DNA of 64,000 nucleotides, taken from positions 79,012,852 through 79,076,851 of the forward strand of contig CM066736.1 in the NCBI GenBank assembly GCA_033961575.1, written 5' to 3'. Made by a program: the position numbers and the translations under genes. Under the pieces are notes generated by a model. It was not told the DNA's origin and searched no databases. It saw nothing but the letters and a program-made list of their open reading frames with translations. This stretch comes from Aselliscus stoliczkanus (lineage: Eukaryota > Chordata > Mammalia > Chiroptera > Hipposideridae). This document shows, piece by piece, positions 11,360-22,309 of this stretch (positions are counted from its first letter, which is position 1; every line of letters begins with the position of its first letter).

Positions 11360-11540
11360 TCCGAACACAAAGCCCTTTCATATGCATTCATTTGGGGGAT
11401 CTTATAAGTGTCAGGATAGGTTATTACTACTCTCATTTTCCACATCAGGGAAAGGGGATTCTAGAAGGCTAATTGATTTGTCCAAAGCTTCACAGCTACT
11501 CAAAATCAGGTCTCTGGACCCCCAATCAGTGTTCTTTCCC
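11360..11540 (-). repeat. MIR-like fragment, antisense
   Basis: 'CTCTCATTTTCCACATCAGG', 'AATTGATTTGTCCAAAGCTT' and 'AATCAGGTCTCTGGACCC' follow the reversed MIR order (lowered tail, core, head). Diverged. Confidence 0.55.
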
Positions 11541-11651
11541 CTCTTCGAAACTTGTCCAAGTCTCATTCAGCACCTTCTCAGTGCACCCGGCTCCGCGTGC
11601 ACACCACACTCAGAAGCACACAGCACCAGGAAAAGCTAATATGTACAGGGT

Positions 11652-11859
11652 TTTGTTTTGTTGTGTTTTTCGTTTTTTAATTGGGGAATTGGGGGAGGGG
11701 AACAGCATTGGGGAACCGGGGAAGGGGAACAGACAAGTTGCTGTCCTTTTGTTCTTCTGTCTAGTTGCAGAGGACATTGCTTCACTGGCCCGTGTTGGTA
11801 TTATCATTGCGCTCTTCCTGGGTGAGGCAAATCGGTCGCCGGTCTCTGGACGGCCACTC
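11652..11859 (-). mobile_element. 5'-truncated composite SINE, 3' module only
   Basis: On the minus strand it begins at 'ATGAGTGGCC', runs through 'AGCAACTTGTCTGTTCCCC' and ends 'CCCCAATTAAAAAAC' plus an A/C-rich tail. An 11-base target duplication ATGTACAGGGT flanks it at 11641-11651 and 11860-11870. It has lost the tRNA-like head but keeps the tail module shared with the copies at 49709 and 56645. The truncation and target duplication indicate L1-type target-primed reverse transcription. Confidence 0.85.
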
Positions 11860-12019
11860 ATGTACAGGGTACTTTTGAGTTAGTCACTATTATAACTAAT
11901 TTGATCTTTTAGCAACGCTGTGCCTTATTATGCTCATTTTAAGGATGAAAAACCTGAGGCACAGAGATGATATTAGACTCTTTAACTCTTATTTAAATGA
12001 GAAGTCCATTAATACATAG

Positions 12020-12407
12020 GGTTGTTTTGGGTTTTTTAAATTTTATTGGGGAGTTGGTGAAGGGGAACGGCCAAGTTGTCCTTCAATTTTAGTTGTGGAG
12101 GACACAGCCAGCTCAGCTCCAAGTCCAGTCACCATCCAGCCACCTGCCAGCAGCTTGCGGCCACTCAGCTCAAGGTGCTGTATTCAATTTTAGTTGCGGG
12201 TAGGCATAGCCCACCATCCCAAGCAGGAGTGAACTGGCAACCTTGTTGTTAGGCGCCTGTGCTCTCACCAGCTGAGCCATCCTGCCACCTGTTGCAGCTC
12301 AGCGGCAGCTCAGCTTGGGCACAGCTCACTGGCCCATGTGAGAATTGAACTAGCGGCTCTGTTGCCCAGAGCTCGCTTTCTTAACCAACTGAGCCACTCA
12401 GCCAGCC
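12020..12407 (-). mobile_element. Dimeric tRNA-derived SINE with shared tail
   Basis: Read on the minus strand it starts 'GGCTGGCTGAGTGGCTCAG' with an A-box-like TGGCTCAGTTGG. It then has a second tRNA-like unit ('ATGGCTCAGCTGGTGAGAGC' onward) and ends in the module with 'GTCCTCCACAACTAAAATT' and 'CCCCAATAAAATTT' plus A-rich sequence. The tail matches that of the longer composite SINEs, while the head matches the type B copies at 51016 and 59918. No clear target duplication is seen, so the edges are approximate. Confidence 0.75.
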
Positions 12408-13249
12408 GAAGCCTCTATGCATGTGGTAGAAAAAGGGACGAGCTAATAATCTTCTCATCTAAACTCACAAGTATTTCTACTTTCAAAAGTAGATGTATCC
12501 ATTTAAATATTACTGCCAGGACCATGTAGTAAATATGGCAGCCAATCAGAATCATAGCCCTCTTAGAGGTTACAATTCACAGAATGTAATAATAATCTGT
12601 GAAGTGCAGATATCATATCCTTTTTTACGTAAAATATTTGCAAGCATAGTTGAATGATGAAACTATTATCTGCTTTCTGCAATTAAAAAGCAAAAGGGAC
12701 TATTTCTCCTTTTTAGCTTGTGAAAAATTATTTAAACTATGGCTAGAATGTAGCTAGTTTCAAGGCTCAGTATTGAAATTTTATTGGTTAACAGTGCAAG
12801 AAAATAATAAACAGGCTTAAGAAGCTCAAACATTACAGTATGGAAATAAAACTGACAGAACAGAATTAGTAAGAATGGAATATGCAGGAAAAATATTCCA
12901 CATGTACAGCTTACACTGCACATGCCAAGACAAGCTATACATTCTGGGAAAACACAAGAATAAAAACTAAATAGTAAACAAGAGTTAAATAAAAATTCAA
13001 TACTTATTACTAGGTCACTTAAGATTAATTTGCAAATCAGCTATGCTAACAGTAACAGTAAATTTAGAGAACAGAAATATAATAGAATTTTCAGGGAAAA
13101 GAACTAGAGGGTAGCTCTCTGCTCTCAATTGGTCTTCATAGAAGAGACTTGTGTAATAGACAATTCCCTTTCTGATCAGGGGCATAATGTCCATTCCTAT
13201 TTTCAAGAATTATTCTCCCACACAGACTATAGAATATTCCTAGATAATT
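12408..13249. other. Intron, unannotated
   Basis: No gene or named repeat is seen. Confidence 0.4.
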
Positions 13250-13370
13250 ATTTCATTAATGGCTTATTGCATGCCAGGTTCTGTACTAGGATGGGAAATC
13301 TCAAAGATAAATGAGATAAATATTCTGTCCTCAGAAGGTTCAGAGTCTAAAAGCAGATATATTAACATAA
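13250..13370 (-). repeat. L2-like 3' end, antisense
   Basis: 'GCATGCCAGGTTCTGTACTA' and 'GGTTCAGAGTCTAAAAGC' fit the reversed L2 terminus. Confidence 0.5.
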
Positions 13371-13371
13371 C

Positions 13372-13490
13372 TAATATGTGTGTGAGTACATAAATAGATA
13401 TAAATATAAACATAGATATAGATATAGATGATATAGATAGAGACATAGATATAGGCATAGGCATAGATGATATAGATAGCATGCTGAGGA
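13372..13490 (+). repeat. Degenerate ATAGAT/GATA simple repeat
   Basis: Repeated ATAGAT, ATATAGAT and ATAGGC units with drift. Open frames across it are artefacts of the repeat. Confidence 0.85.
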
Positions 13491-13705
13491 AAGAGAGGCG
13501 ACAAAACACTTAAAACAGAGCCTGTCATTTTGTAAGTAATCATACTGCTATTACTAACAACTCTGCATTAAGTATGTGTCTAAAAAAAAAAAGGAATGTG
13601 TCTGTTTTTCAAATAGTGTAGTCATGTATAAAGATGGCCTCTTTTGGTAGTACGTTGTGGGAGGGGAGTTATCACTTTGTGAGCAGTATAAGTGCCTAAC
13701 TATTA

Positions 13706-13786
13706 TTGGTTTGTCGGAAAAGTCATGACACATTTTTACAATGAAAAACATAGAAAAAATACGTCATGACTTTTCCAACAACCCAA
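13706..13786. mobile_element. Palindromic mariner MITE, copy 3
   Basis: 81 bp with left end 'TTGGTTTGTCGGAAAAGTC' and right end 'GACTTTTCCAACAACCCAA'. TA precedes it at 13704-13705; the right flank is TG, a decayed TA. Its loop contains 'CAATGAAAAACATAG' as in copy 4. Confidence 0.85.
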
Positions 13787-13899
13787 TGCATTGTTTTGCA
13801 CACCTGAAACTAATAAAAAAAAAAGCGGGGTGGGGGGGGTTGTGTACTTTTTTAGCTAGTTTGAGCCATTCCTTCTTTGGGACAGGGCTTAGACTAGAT

Positions 13900-14145
13900 C
13901 AGCATTTCCCAAAGCATGTTTCACAGGACAGTGGAACAGCAGGCTTGTATTAGCTTGCTACTGAGAGAAAGAGTTCCCTAGTACCAGGTCTTTGCACTGA
14001 AGAACTTCTCCAAAACATCTGTTTACCAGTGTACATTGCGAATCTCTTTAGACGCAGATAAGTACATGGTTTCTCCCAGACATAGTTGATCACCAAACCC
14101 TTACATAAGGAGCACTTCACAGGACACCAGTACTGGGAAAGGCTT
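13900..14145. mobile_element. Probable hAT (Charlie-like) nonautonomous element
   Basis: The left end reads 'CAGCATTTCCCAAAGC' and the complement of the right end reads 'AAGCCTTTCCCAG'. Near-identical 8-base direct repeats flank it (GACTAGAT at 13892-13899 and GAGTAGAT at 14146-14153). This is the size of duplication made by hAT elements. No transposase is present. Confidence 0.5.
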
Positions 14146-14159
14146 GAGTAGATGTTTTT

Positions 14160-16639
14160 ATAGTTCCCATAGACTATTTTCCCACTAAACAGTCAAACTT
14201 GCCTATAAAGAAAAGGCAACCAGCTATTTACCATGTTTTAAGATTATGGGTGCCATCTAGTGTTCGTGCATTGTCTAACACGTTGCATGGCCACCTGAAG
14301 ATACTGGATTCCGGAACTCCTTTGTAGAGATTTATCTTCCACTTCCCTCTCCCTACCAGAGCTACAGAACTAAAGTAGTTAAGATGCTGAAAGATAAAGA
14401 AACCATTACCTGAGGCTACATCCCATACACGTATTGTGAATGATTTTTTCTGTCTAAATTCTCCTTTTTGTATTCTATTTCTCAAGCATTTGTTGCAGAA
14501 AGTCTTATCCTTATAATTGGACCTTCTTACAGAGGTATTTATAGAGGACAATTTAGGGCATTCAGCGTATAATCACATTAAGTAGTGCAGTAGTGTCCTC
14601 AGGCATTCTTCCTGCCCAGGGAAAAATAGAAATGCTTCTGTTATTATTTGTTTCAATACTTTGTTATGAAAAAAATGTGGAGCAGAGCACATAGAAGTAA
14701 TACCCCCATAAAGAAAGTCTTTCCTGTCTCACTTAGTTTGCTCAGTCCTCGGGAGCCTAAAAAGGATCACCCCAGCTGACCTCACTAACTCCAAAGCTCA
14801 CTCCTGATGGACTGGAAGTATTTTACTAACTGTGTTCCATGATGCTTGGTTGAGAATACGTGTTGCCAGAAGTGCAATGGCCTAGGTGTTGAGGTGAAAG
14901 GACAATAGGTAATTGTGAATTTTTAAATTGAAATTACATTGTCGATTTTAAAAGAGTAAAAATGAGTCACAGCTCACCTGGGTATTTGATTAATTCTCAG
15001 GGTACCTAGCTATCTGAAGGTAGAGCCATGCAGAAGGGAAGGACTTTGCCAGATCCTTATCGTCAAATTATTCAGATAGAATTTCAGCACTGTGCCCACC
15101 ATTCACCATCCTGGGTACTAATAAAGTCATCCTTATATTGTTATCTCAATGACAAGTCTAGCCTCTTCTAGTGGTATGCCTGAAATCCCCATGTCCCCTG
15201 CAAAAAAAAAAAAAAAAAAAAAAGTCTCAGATTATTTCTTTAATTCTCCAAAGTGGTCCTCTTAACAGCTTACAAAACTCACCCTTCCGGTGACCATGCC
15301 ACATGGACCACATCCTTCCTCTTAGGCTCTGGCCCTCAGACCCATGGCGGAGCTTTGCTTTCATAGTTTTCAGTGCTTGAGGGTGTCTGCCTAATGGGGC
15401 TATTTCTCGGTGTTCCTGAAACCAGCACTCCCTGAAATATCAGAGAAGCTCGAGACCTGTGCTGAGGTGGGGACAAGAGCCATCTTCCCAGCTCTGTGCT
15501 GCTTTGCCCCCTCGTTTCCAAAAGCACAACAGTTTAAACTCAAAGGCCCACCTAAGCAGCATCTTCAACTTCTCTCCTCTCATCCTCAACACTTGGAGTC
15601 ACCGAAATCCAGCCAAATGTCCACTCTTCCCTTGGGAATAAACACCAGCCCCAACTCTGCCCATCCATGAGCAGGAGAGCAATTTTTTATGGTTAAGCTC
15701 TGCCTGCTCCACCTCCTCACCCCTCCCGCGCCCGGAAAAAAAAAGGGCAACTCGGAGACCAACACCAGCTTAAACACAGCAGTAAATATTTGTAAATGGG
15801 AATGATTCAACATGTGCCTTTGGGTTAAGGGTGACTTCCGAGCTTCCCCTCAGAAAACAGGTAGACCTGTTCTTCATATACAGCTTGTAACCAAGGGCCT
15901 GTCTTGTAAGGTTGCCCGAAGAAACAATATTTGCTGAAAGGAATACTGACCATCTTTACTTGAAAGACATTGGACAACATATAATTGTTGTGAGTCCCCA
16001 CCCTGCCCTCAGCTCCTTTTCATCAAGATTTCAGAAATGTCAGGGTCCTCTGTCAGCCAGGATACCCTATTAAACATCTCTGAAGTAAAATCTAACCAAG
16101 TGGAATTGATGATGTTTTTGAAAAGAGGAAGACTTGTTGCCCTAACTCTGACCAGTGACATTCAGGTTCTGACCCAGAAACCATATGGGGGCTGCCGCCC
16201 CAAACCCATGTGCCCATTCCAGGCATTGCTCTCTCTGCAGAACCCCACTTTCTCTAGACTCACTGACTCTTCAGTCTTTGGCTTTTCCCTCTCAATTGTG
16301 GAGGCTACTCAGACTTTCCGCATTGCCGGCTTTGTCTTCCGGCCCAACTCAGAACCCACAGCTCCCCTACTCAGGGACCACCCCAAATAAAAACAGTGTG
16401 CCCAGTGAAGAGGTTCCAGGGGAGAGACATTTCCCCACCCTCAGCTTCAGAGCCTACCATCCCGGTTGACCCCTGGCCCACCCACTGAGGGTAGGGACTC
16501 AGCAGGACCAGGTTGATTGCCCAACACGTATCAACATCTCCATCACATACAAACTCCCAGGCTGTGGGAAGAGCTTTTTTAAGGAGCAGTTTCACAGATG
16601 TGGTATTTTACAGAACACATTTGTAAAACTACCGCTTTG
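14160..16639. other. Intron, mostly unannotated
   Basis: It contains a pure A run at 15201-15223. The 15240-15340 part may be L2-like. Open frames at 15410-15670 and 16037-16469 lack splice or domain support. No gene is claimed. Confidence 0.4.
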
Positions 16640-16920
16640 AGAATAGCTGGAACTAGTAATATCAAACTGAATGTCAGACTTTTGAATGCTCCTTTCAAAA
16701 AGCATATCTGATCACGTTATTTCTTCCTCTTTCTTAAAGTCTTTGTATGGCTTCCTGTTCCTCTTAAAATAAAGTCCAAAATTCTTCACAAGGCCGACAA
16801 GGTTTTATAGGATTTGCCCCCGACCTGCCTTGTTGGACTCATATACACCACTTCCCTTACTCACATTGATGCCCTAGCCACCTGGCTTTATCCTTCCCTC
16901 CACTCAAGGAGGCCATTCAA
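16640..16920 (+). repeat. L2 LINE fragment, sense
   Basis: 'GTATGGCTTCCTGTTCCTCT', 'AAAATAAAGTCCAAAATTC' and 'GGCCGACAAGGTTTTATAG' are the sense L2 sequence whose reversed form recurs at 1340 and 50370. Confidence 0.75.
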
Positions 16921-17387
16921 AATATTTAGCAACTTGGCACCTACAGTGGCACTTACAATTTAGCACCAGCCCATACAATATTGCCACCCAAAGAATGGCC
17001 ATAGTGCCACAGCTGAGGATTATGGGAGGTGGGTTCTTCCAGGCAGCCAGCACTGGGGTCACTGGAGAGGCCTCAGGACAGCAGTTATTTACTGACAAAC
17101 CACATGGGAGTCTTTCACTGCTGTAACAAAAAGAATAGCCACGTTGATGTATGTGGACTCCCACCACGGGCCTATATATGTACTGAATTTCCTCTGCAAA
17201 GGAGCTTAATGTGAACAAGGGCCTTTTATTACCTGAAAGGGACCAGAGAACTCATGGATGCCTCCAGGCTCCACTTAGAAAACATCCCTGTATGTCTGAT
17301 ATAGATTGTATAATACATGTCAAAGGAATAAACTCAATAAACTTTGTGATCATAATAGGATACCAAAATTAACATTTATATTTTCTA

Positions 17388-17468
17388 TTGGGTTGTCGAA
17401 AAAGTTATGACGTGTTTTTGCAACGAAAAACATAGGAAAAATACAGCATGACTTTTCCGACAACCCAA
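17388..17468. mobile_element. Palindromic mariner MITE, copy 4
   Basis: 81 bp with left end 'TTGGGTTGTCGAAAAAGTT' and right end 'GACTTTTCCGACAACCCAA'. TA lies to the left, TT to the right. Same loop orientation as copies 1, 3 and 5. Confidence 0.87.
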
Positions 17469-17469
17469 T

Positions 17470-18139
17470 TGTTGCATTCCTTAAGTATTGATTACTCAGT
17501 GTGTCACTAACATTGTATATCACAACTAGTATGGATACAGCCAAAATAGCACATTGGTAAACATGCACTAAAAGTTGGACCTCTAATAGATAACCCATAG
17601 GATGACCACTCTAGAACCCAGCTTTAAGTAACCTTCAATAGCCTGAAATTCAGTTTTATGATACAAGTTCTAGCTATTCTCAAAGTGATATTTCTACAAA
17701 TATGTTCTATATAATACATCTGTGAAATGTTCCTTTAAAAGGAGCTCATGATCAAATAGAGGATCTGAGAGTCCTACCACAAATAAAGAAATGCTCTGAA
17801 AGCATTTTCTAGCCTTATTTAACTAAAAAGCCTTCTTTTCCCCTGGAATATGAATTACTATCTAATGGAACATATTTTTAGAAATTCTGCCTTAAACTAA
17901 TATCCGCAAAAACTCATGCAGATATTTCATTTGTGAGCAGTAATATTTTCCCATTAAAATCTTATTTGCAGAGCTCAGGGGGTAGAATGGGGAGACTATA
18001 ACCCAAATACCTAAGACTAAAGTGCTGTCCTCCTCAACCTGGAAAGATCTTCCTCAAACAGATCCGCAATTTCAGGAGATGGGAAGGAGCGTTAGATAAG
18101 GGATGTTCTTTGCATACAACTTATTAACCTAGTCACATA
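17470..18139. other. Intron, unannotated
   Basis: No gene or named repeat is seen. Confidence 0.4.
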
Positions 18140-18340
18140 AAACCATTCCACAGATATTTCCTAGGCATCGACTAAAAGCCAAAACCTAGTAGGCACAGAT
18201 GATACAACACGAAAAAAAATAGCTATGTCCTTAGTGAACATATAGCCTTATAAGGGGAGACAAACATATAAGCTGATTATTTCCAGTGCAGCATGGAAAC
18301 TGCTAATGGTCAGGTCTAAGGACTATATATGGACACAAAA
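18140..18340 (-). repeat. L2-like fragment, antisense
   Basis: 'TTCCTAGGCATCGACTAAAA' and 'CCTTATAAGGGGAGACAAAC' fit the reversed L2 3' region. Diverged. Confidence 0.45.
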
Positions 18341-18454
18341 GAGAAGCAATCCTCAGCCCAGCCTGGGAATGTGGGGGCACTATTGGAAGATAAGCTTCCC
18401 AACACAGATGGCCTTGAGGAAGCAAGGACCGTGGAGATTTAGGGATGAAATACC

Positions 18455-18620
18455 TAATATTTCCTGACTAAGTGCTTTAGTATTGTGCTGGATACCAGCT
18501 CTGATGTCAAGGAGTCCTCACAACAACCTTGTTGGGTTGAAGGCTCAGAGAAATTCAATAATTTTTCCCAAACCACACACATAATCAATAATGACAGTGG
18601 TATTTGAACCACTATTGTTC
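18455..18620 (-). repeat. MIR, antisense
   Basis: 'CCTCACAACAACCTTGTTGG', 'GGCTCAGAGAAATTCAAT' and 'ACAGTGGTATTTGAACC' follow the reversed MIR order. Confidence 0.65.
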
Positions 18621-19485
18621 CTGATTTTACAGATAGGCTTTTCTGCTTTAAGAAAGAAAATCGAATTTGGCCGTTTCCTTATGTCTGAGTCTGTCTGCAT
18701 TCTAAGTCCAGTTAGTGAGAAAATCATAAATGCCTGAAATAATAGCGCATTTACAAGGAGACATATGAGCCACCAAGGGGAAGCCATTGTACACACAGAC
18801 TCTAAGATTGAAGTGACTTGGAAGCAACATCTAGATCCTCTGAAGCTTCTCCTGATGGCAAGGACAGTGTCTCATTCATCTCTGCCTCCCACTGATAAAC
18901 ATAGAACCCAGCAAATGTTGAGTGACTGAATGAATGAATGGATAGACATCCTTGCCCACTTCTCTGAAGGCAGCTAGGAATCCGAGGACTCCTGTCAGTT
19001 GCATTTATCTGGCCTTTGGCCCAAAAGGTCCCTTCTGTCCTGAAGATTCACAATATCTTAAAGATTTTAGCTTTCTGACCCACAGAGTATATTTTCCAAG
19101 TCAGACAGGCTCTTTCTGAATTGGCTAATAGGAATTCCCCATAGATCAGGCAAATGTTAAATAAATATTCTACTGTATACTATATGCTAGATCCATGATA
19201 TTTGTTTAAAATCTGCTTATAATATATACTCTTCTTTGAAGAAGATGTTTGGATGATGAGGAGTTCCTATTCAAGCCTCAAAAAAATAACACTTGGTCCT
19301 AAGCCTTCTCTACATAAACATTGAAAATGAGCGATGACAGCTGATCTCTGATAAAGAGGAAGCCTTGCAGAGAGCTCCCAAGTTGTAGAAGATGAGTGAT
19401 CCTCAACCAGAAGTGGAGCGACTTTTAGTTCCAATTTGTTGTTGCCTCGGACTAACCTATTTTGCTGGCTACTCCCTAATAACCT
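18621..19485. other. Intron, unannotated
   Basis: No gene is seen. A short L2-like 3' end lies near 18870-18945 ('AACCCAGCAAATGTTGAG'). Confidence 0.4.
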
Positions 19486-19489
19486 TTAC

Positions 19490-19680
19490 ATTTGCATCAG
19501 CACTTCTATTCAAGTCTCTTACTGGGAACATTATCTCATTTTACCCTTCTAGCATCCCTTCAGGACAGCCAGAAAAATATGATCACTTTGCCATTTATAC
19601 AGTAGGGAACTAAGGAATTCACTGGTTTTCTCACTCAGAGCCAGTTAGATCCAAACACAGGCCACCTTCTGTCACAACCA
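19490..19680 (-). repeat. MIR-like fragment, antisense
   Basis: 'GGAACATTATCTCATTTTAC', 'GCCATTTATACAGTAGGG' and 'CACTCAGAGCCAGTTAGATC' resemble a reversed MIR. Confidence 0.5.
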
Positions 19681-21055
19681 GCCCCCTTACCTGTAATGCT
19701 AACTTCTTTACTGGGAGTTTGGACCGTGCATTTAGCTGCTGGAGTTCTGGATGCCACACAAACAGACATCAGCTCTGGGTAACTTATATGGAAAAGGAAT
19801 TTTTTGGAAAAAATTTATTGGAAAAATAACAGATAGCTCACTGGATCTTTAAGAGGGGGCTGGGAAACCAGACTCATAGGCCAGAAGGAAATCCCACAGG
19901 AAAGTCTGTGAAGGACGCAGCTCCTGAGGCCATCACTATCGTCCAGTTATGGCCAGGTCACACTTCTGGAGTTGCTGTGGAAAAACTTCTCTCTCCACAT
20001 GCCTTGCACCTTAGTGTGGGAACTTTAAGTTCCCAGGAGGAACATTCAAGTGGCCTGTCCATGCTGTAGCTACCGAGGGGTGGGGAAAGGAAGTGTCTGC
20101 CAGCCCCCACCCCCCCACCTCCGCCCCATACCTTCTCCGTAGGGGCGGGGGGAATAGAGCTGCGCCTCCTTCCTATCTTGGATTGGCCCAAAATAAGAAG
20201 GCTATTTGGACACAGAGCAGTAAATGATAAACATCCATGAGAGATTGTTTGGCTTATTGCGTTTTATTTGAGAAATTTTTGTAGATCTAGAATCTTGAAA
20301 ATCATAACTGCTTTTAAACACTAGAAATTATTTCTGGGGAGTAGCCTCCATTGGGAGGGGTGGAGACCTGCATTTGGGCAGCTGGCAGTGTCTTCCCAAA
20401 CACTGATCATCCAAATATGTGAACAAGAGATTCAGGCCAGGACAAGATACCAACTTTTACAAGGTCTGTGGACCATGCATGACAACGACTTCATTTCTAA
20501 TGGTGATAATTTCCTGTTTCCCACACTTTGGGCCCCAAAGTAATTAAAAATGTCTTTCTGAAGATATAACTCAGGAACAGCCAGATGGATGATATACATT
20601 GGACAAAGTATGAGGAAAGGGTGCGGGCCTTCCATGCTCTCTCCAAGAGTGCCACTCTCCCAGCACCTCCACATTTTCACCATCCAAGAAGCTTTCTGAA
20701 CCCTGTCCTTGGGATTTTTACAGAGGCTTCATTACATAGGCATGATTGAACTCAATCTCCAGCCCCTCCTCTGCCAGGAAGTCTGGGGATTGGGGCTGAA
20801 AGTTCCAAGCCTCTAATCACAGGGTTGGTTCTCTTGGCAACCAGCCCCCATTCCTAGGTTTGGTCTAAAAGTTAGATCACTAACATAACAAAAAACACCT
20901 TTATCACTAAAGAGTTTTAGGAGTTCTGTGCCAGAAACAGAGACCGAGACCAAATATTTTTTCTTATTATAAATCACATCACACAGGGGAATAGCATGAT
21001 CAGAGTTGATAGAATTTGTCGGGTTGGTATGGAAGGTGAAAAAAAAACAAAAACT
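19681..21055. other. Intron with a C-rich tract, no gene
   Basis: Apart from the C-rich tract at 20103-20128 nothing is recognised. Moderately GC-rich text at 19850-20190 may be an old LTR, but I cannot name it. Confidence 0.4.
20103..20128 (-). other. Potential G-quadruplex sequence on the minus strand
   Basis: The plus strand has runs of C5, C7, CC and C4 separated by one to three bases, so the minus strand has matching G runs. For DLG2 this is the template strand. Confidence 0.55.
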
Positions 21056-21059
21056 CACT

Positions 21060-21230
21060 TTGAAATCAGGCAGACCTAGAGTCCAGGTCTAACTTCACCT
21101 TTTACCTTGTAGTCTTGGTCAAGGTATTTAAACTTCCTGATGTCTGAGAATTTTACCCTGTAAGATAATAGAAATGAGACCATGTGAAGTACCTATGACA
21201 TAGGAAGTGTACAATAAATATCTATTACCC
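21060..21230 (+). repeat. MIR, sense
   Basis: 'CTAACTTCACCTTTTACC', 'AGTCTTGGTCAAGGTATTTA' and 'GTGAAGTACCTATGACATAG' follow the sense MIR order. Confidence 0.65.
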
Positions 21231-22118
21231 CTTCTCCCTTCTCACACTAAATTCAAAGTCATTTCATCTGGAATTGACCACGGGAGCCTTGCTGAATTAG
21301 TCTGTTGGGGTTTAGGTAATGTAGAACCCAGGAAAGATTCCCAGGAAAACCGATAGTGGTTGTATTTTGAAACCAAACAGAAACGGCCATGTGCAAGAAC
21401 AGCAGTCTATTTCAAATGACAAGAAACCCTGGCTTTGATTTTGCTGAGGATTTTCACTGCTGTGCCCACACCACGTTTTTTCTATCCCAACCGGCCCCAT
21501 CTCTTTAGGATTTCCTCCTAATTTTCTATATTGAAAGACTTTAAAGGCAGAAAGCAAAGAATTCTATTTACGTTTCTGCCAATTAAAATGTTCTTATGAA
21601 TGACCCTCTGTGGCTCTAGCATTGTATAGAACACACTCACACATGCATGTACAAGTATGCACAGACCCACTGTTCACACTTCATGAAGAAACCAAGCCAC
21701 AGAAAAGTTAAATAATGCATCCAAAGTGATAAAATTAAATGGAAACCTAGATATTTAGCTGTTCTTTATTTATATATTTTTCCAGTTATTTTCTTTCTTT
21801 TTTTAATTAAAGTTTATTGGGGTGATGCTGTCGTATATCAACCTAGTGCTCAAAGATACAATAGTGCATTGCCACTGAGGTTATTTCCTGAAAATCCACA
21901 AGATGGCAGTAAAAGCTTTTGCATAGAACTATATATACCCGTGGTGTCTAACGGTCTGTTGGCTGTTTTTGTGCTGTTGTTTGTATTTGCCCACCGTATT
22001 AAAACTGGTTGTTATCATAATGCTAGGCTTTTAAAAAATAAAAAGTGAATTCAAATCTCAAGTAGAATTTATGGCTTTCTCTCGATAGATGGATGGATGG
22101 ATGAAAAGATAGATGAAT
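21231..22118. other. Intron, mostly unannotated
   Basis: Around 21803-21835 'TTAATTAAAGTTTATTGGGG' resembles the reversed 3' terminus of a bat-type L1. The text from 21836 to 22020 is not identified. Confidence 0.4.

Positions 22119-22119
<1 letters not shown>

Positions 22120-22169
<50 letters not shown>
22120..22169 (+). repeat. (GATA)n microsatellite
   Basis: Perfect array of about 12 TAGA/GATA units, preceded by degenerate GATG units from 22084. Confidence 0.97.
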
Positions 22170-22170
<1 letters not shown>

Positions 22171-22309
22171 TGGTGAGAGTCCCATTTTAACAAAACACTG
22201 TGAATCACCCAGGGACGCTATGAGCCAAGATGGCTGGAGAAAATTCAAACTGAGAAATGTTGCTCCTTCCACTATGACCAATCCATGATTCTCCAGCTTG
22301 AAGGAAAGA

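Noticed and set aside
15410..16469. Overlapping frames at 15410-15670 and 16037-16469 as exons
   Set aside because: No flanking splice sites in agreement with a frame, no recognised domain, and several competing frames of similar length.
22120..22169. CRISPR-like regular repeat
   Set aside because: Units are 4 bases without spacers; this is a eukaryotic microsatellite.
22023..22281. Tyr-Leu-Ser-Ile repeat frames as proteins
   Set aside because: They are translations of the (GATA)n array on the minus strand. The same applies to 46692-46877, 13264-13543 and the (AT)n frames at 26829-27233.
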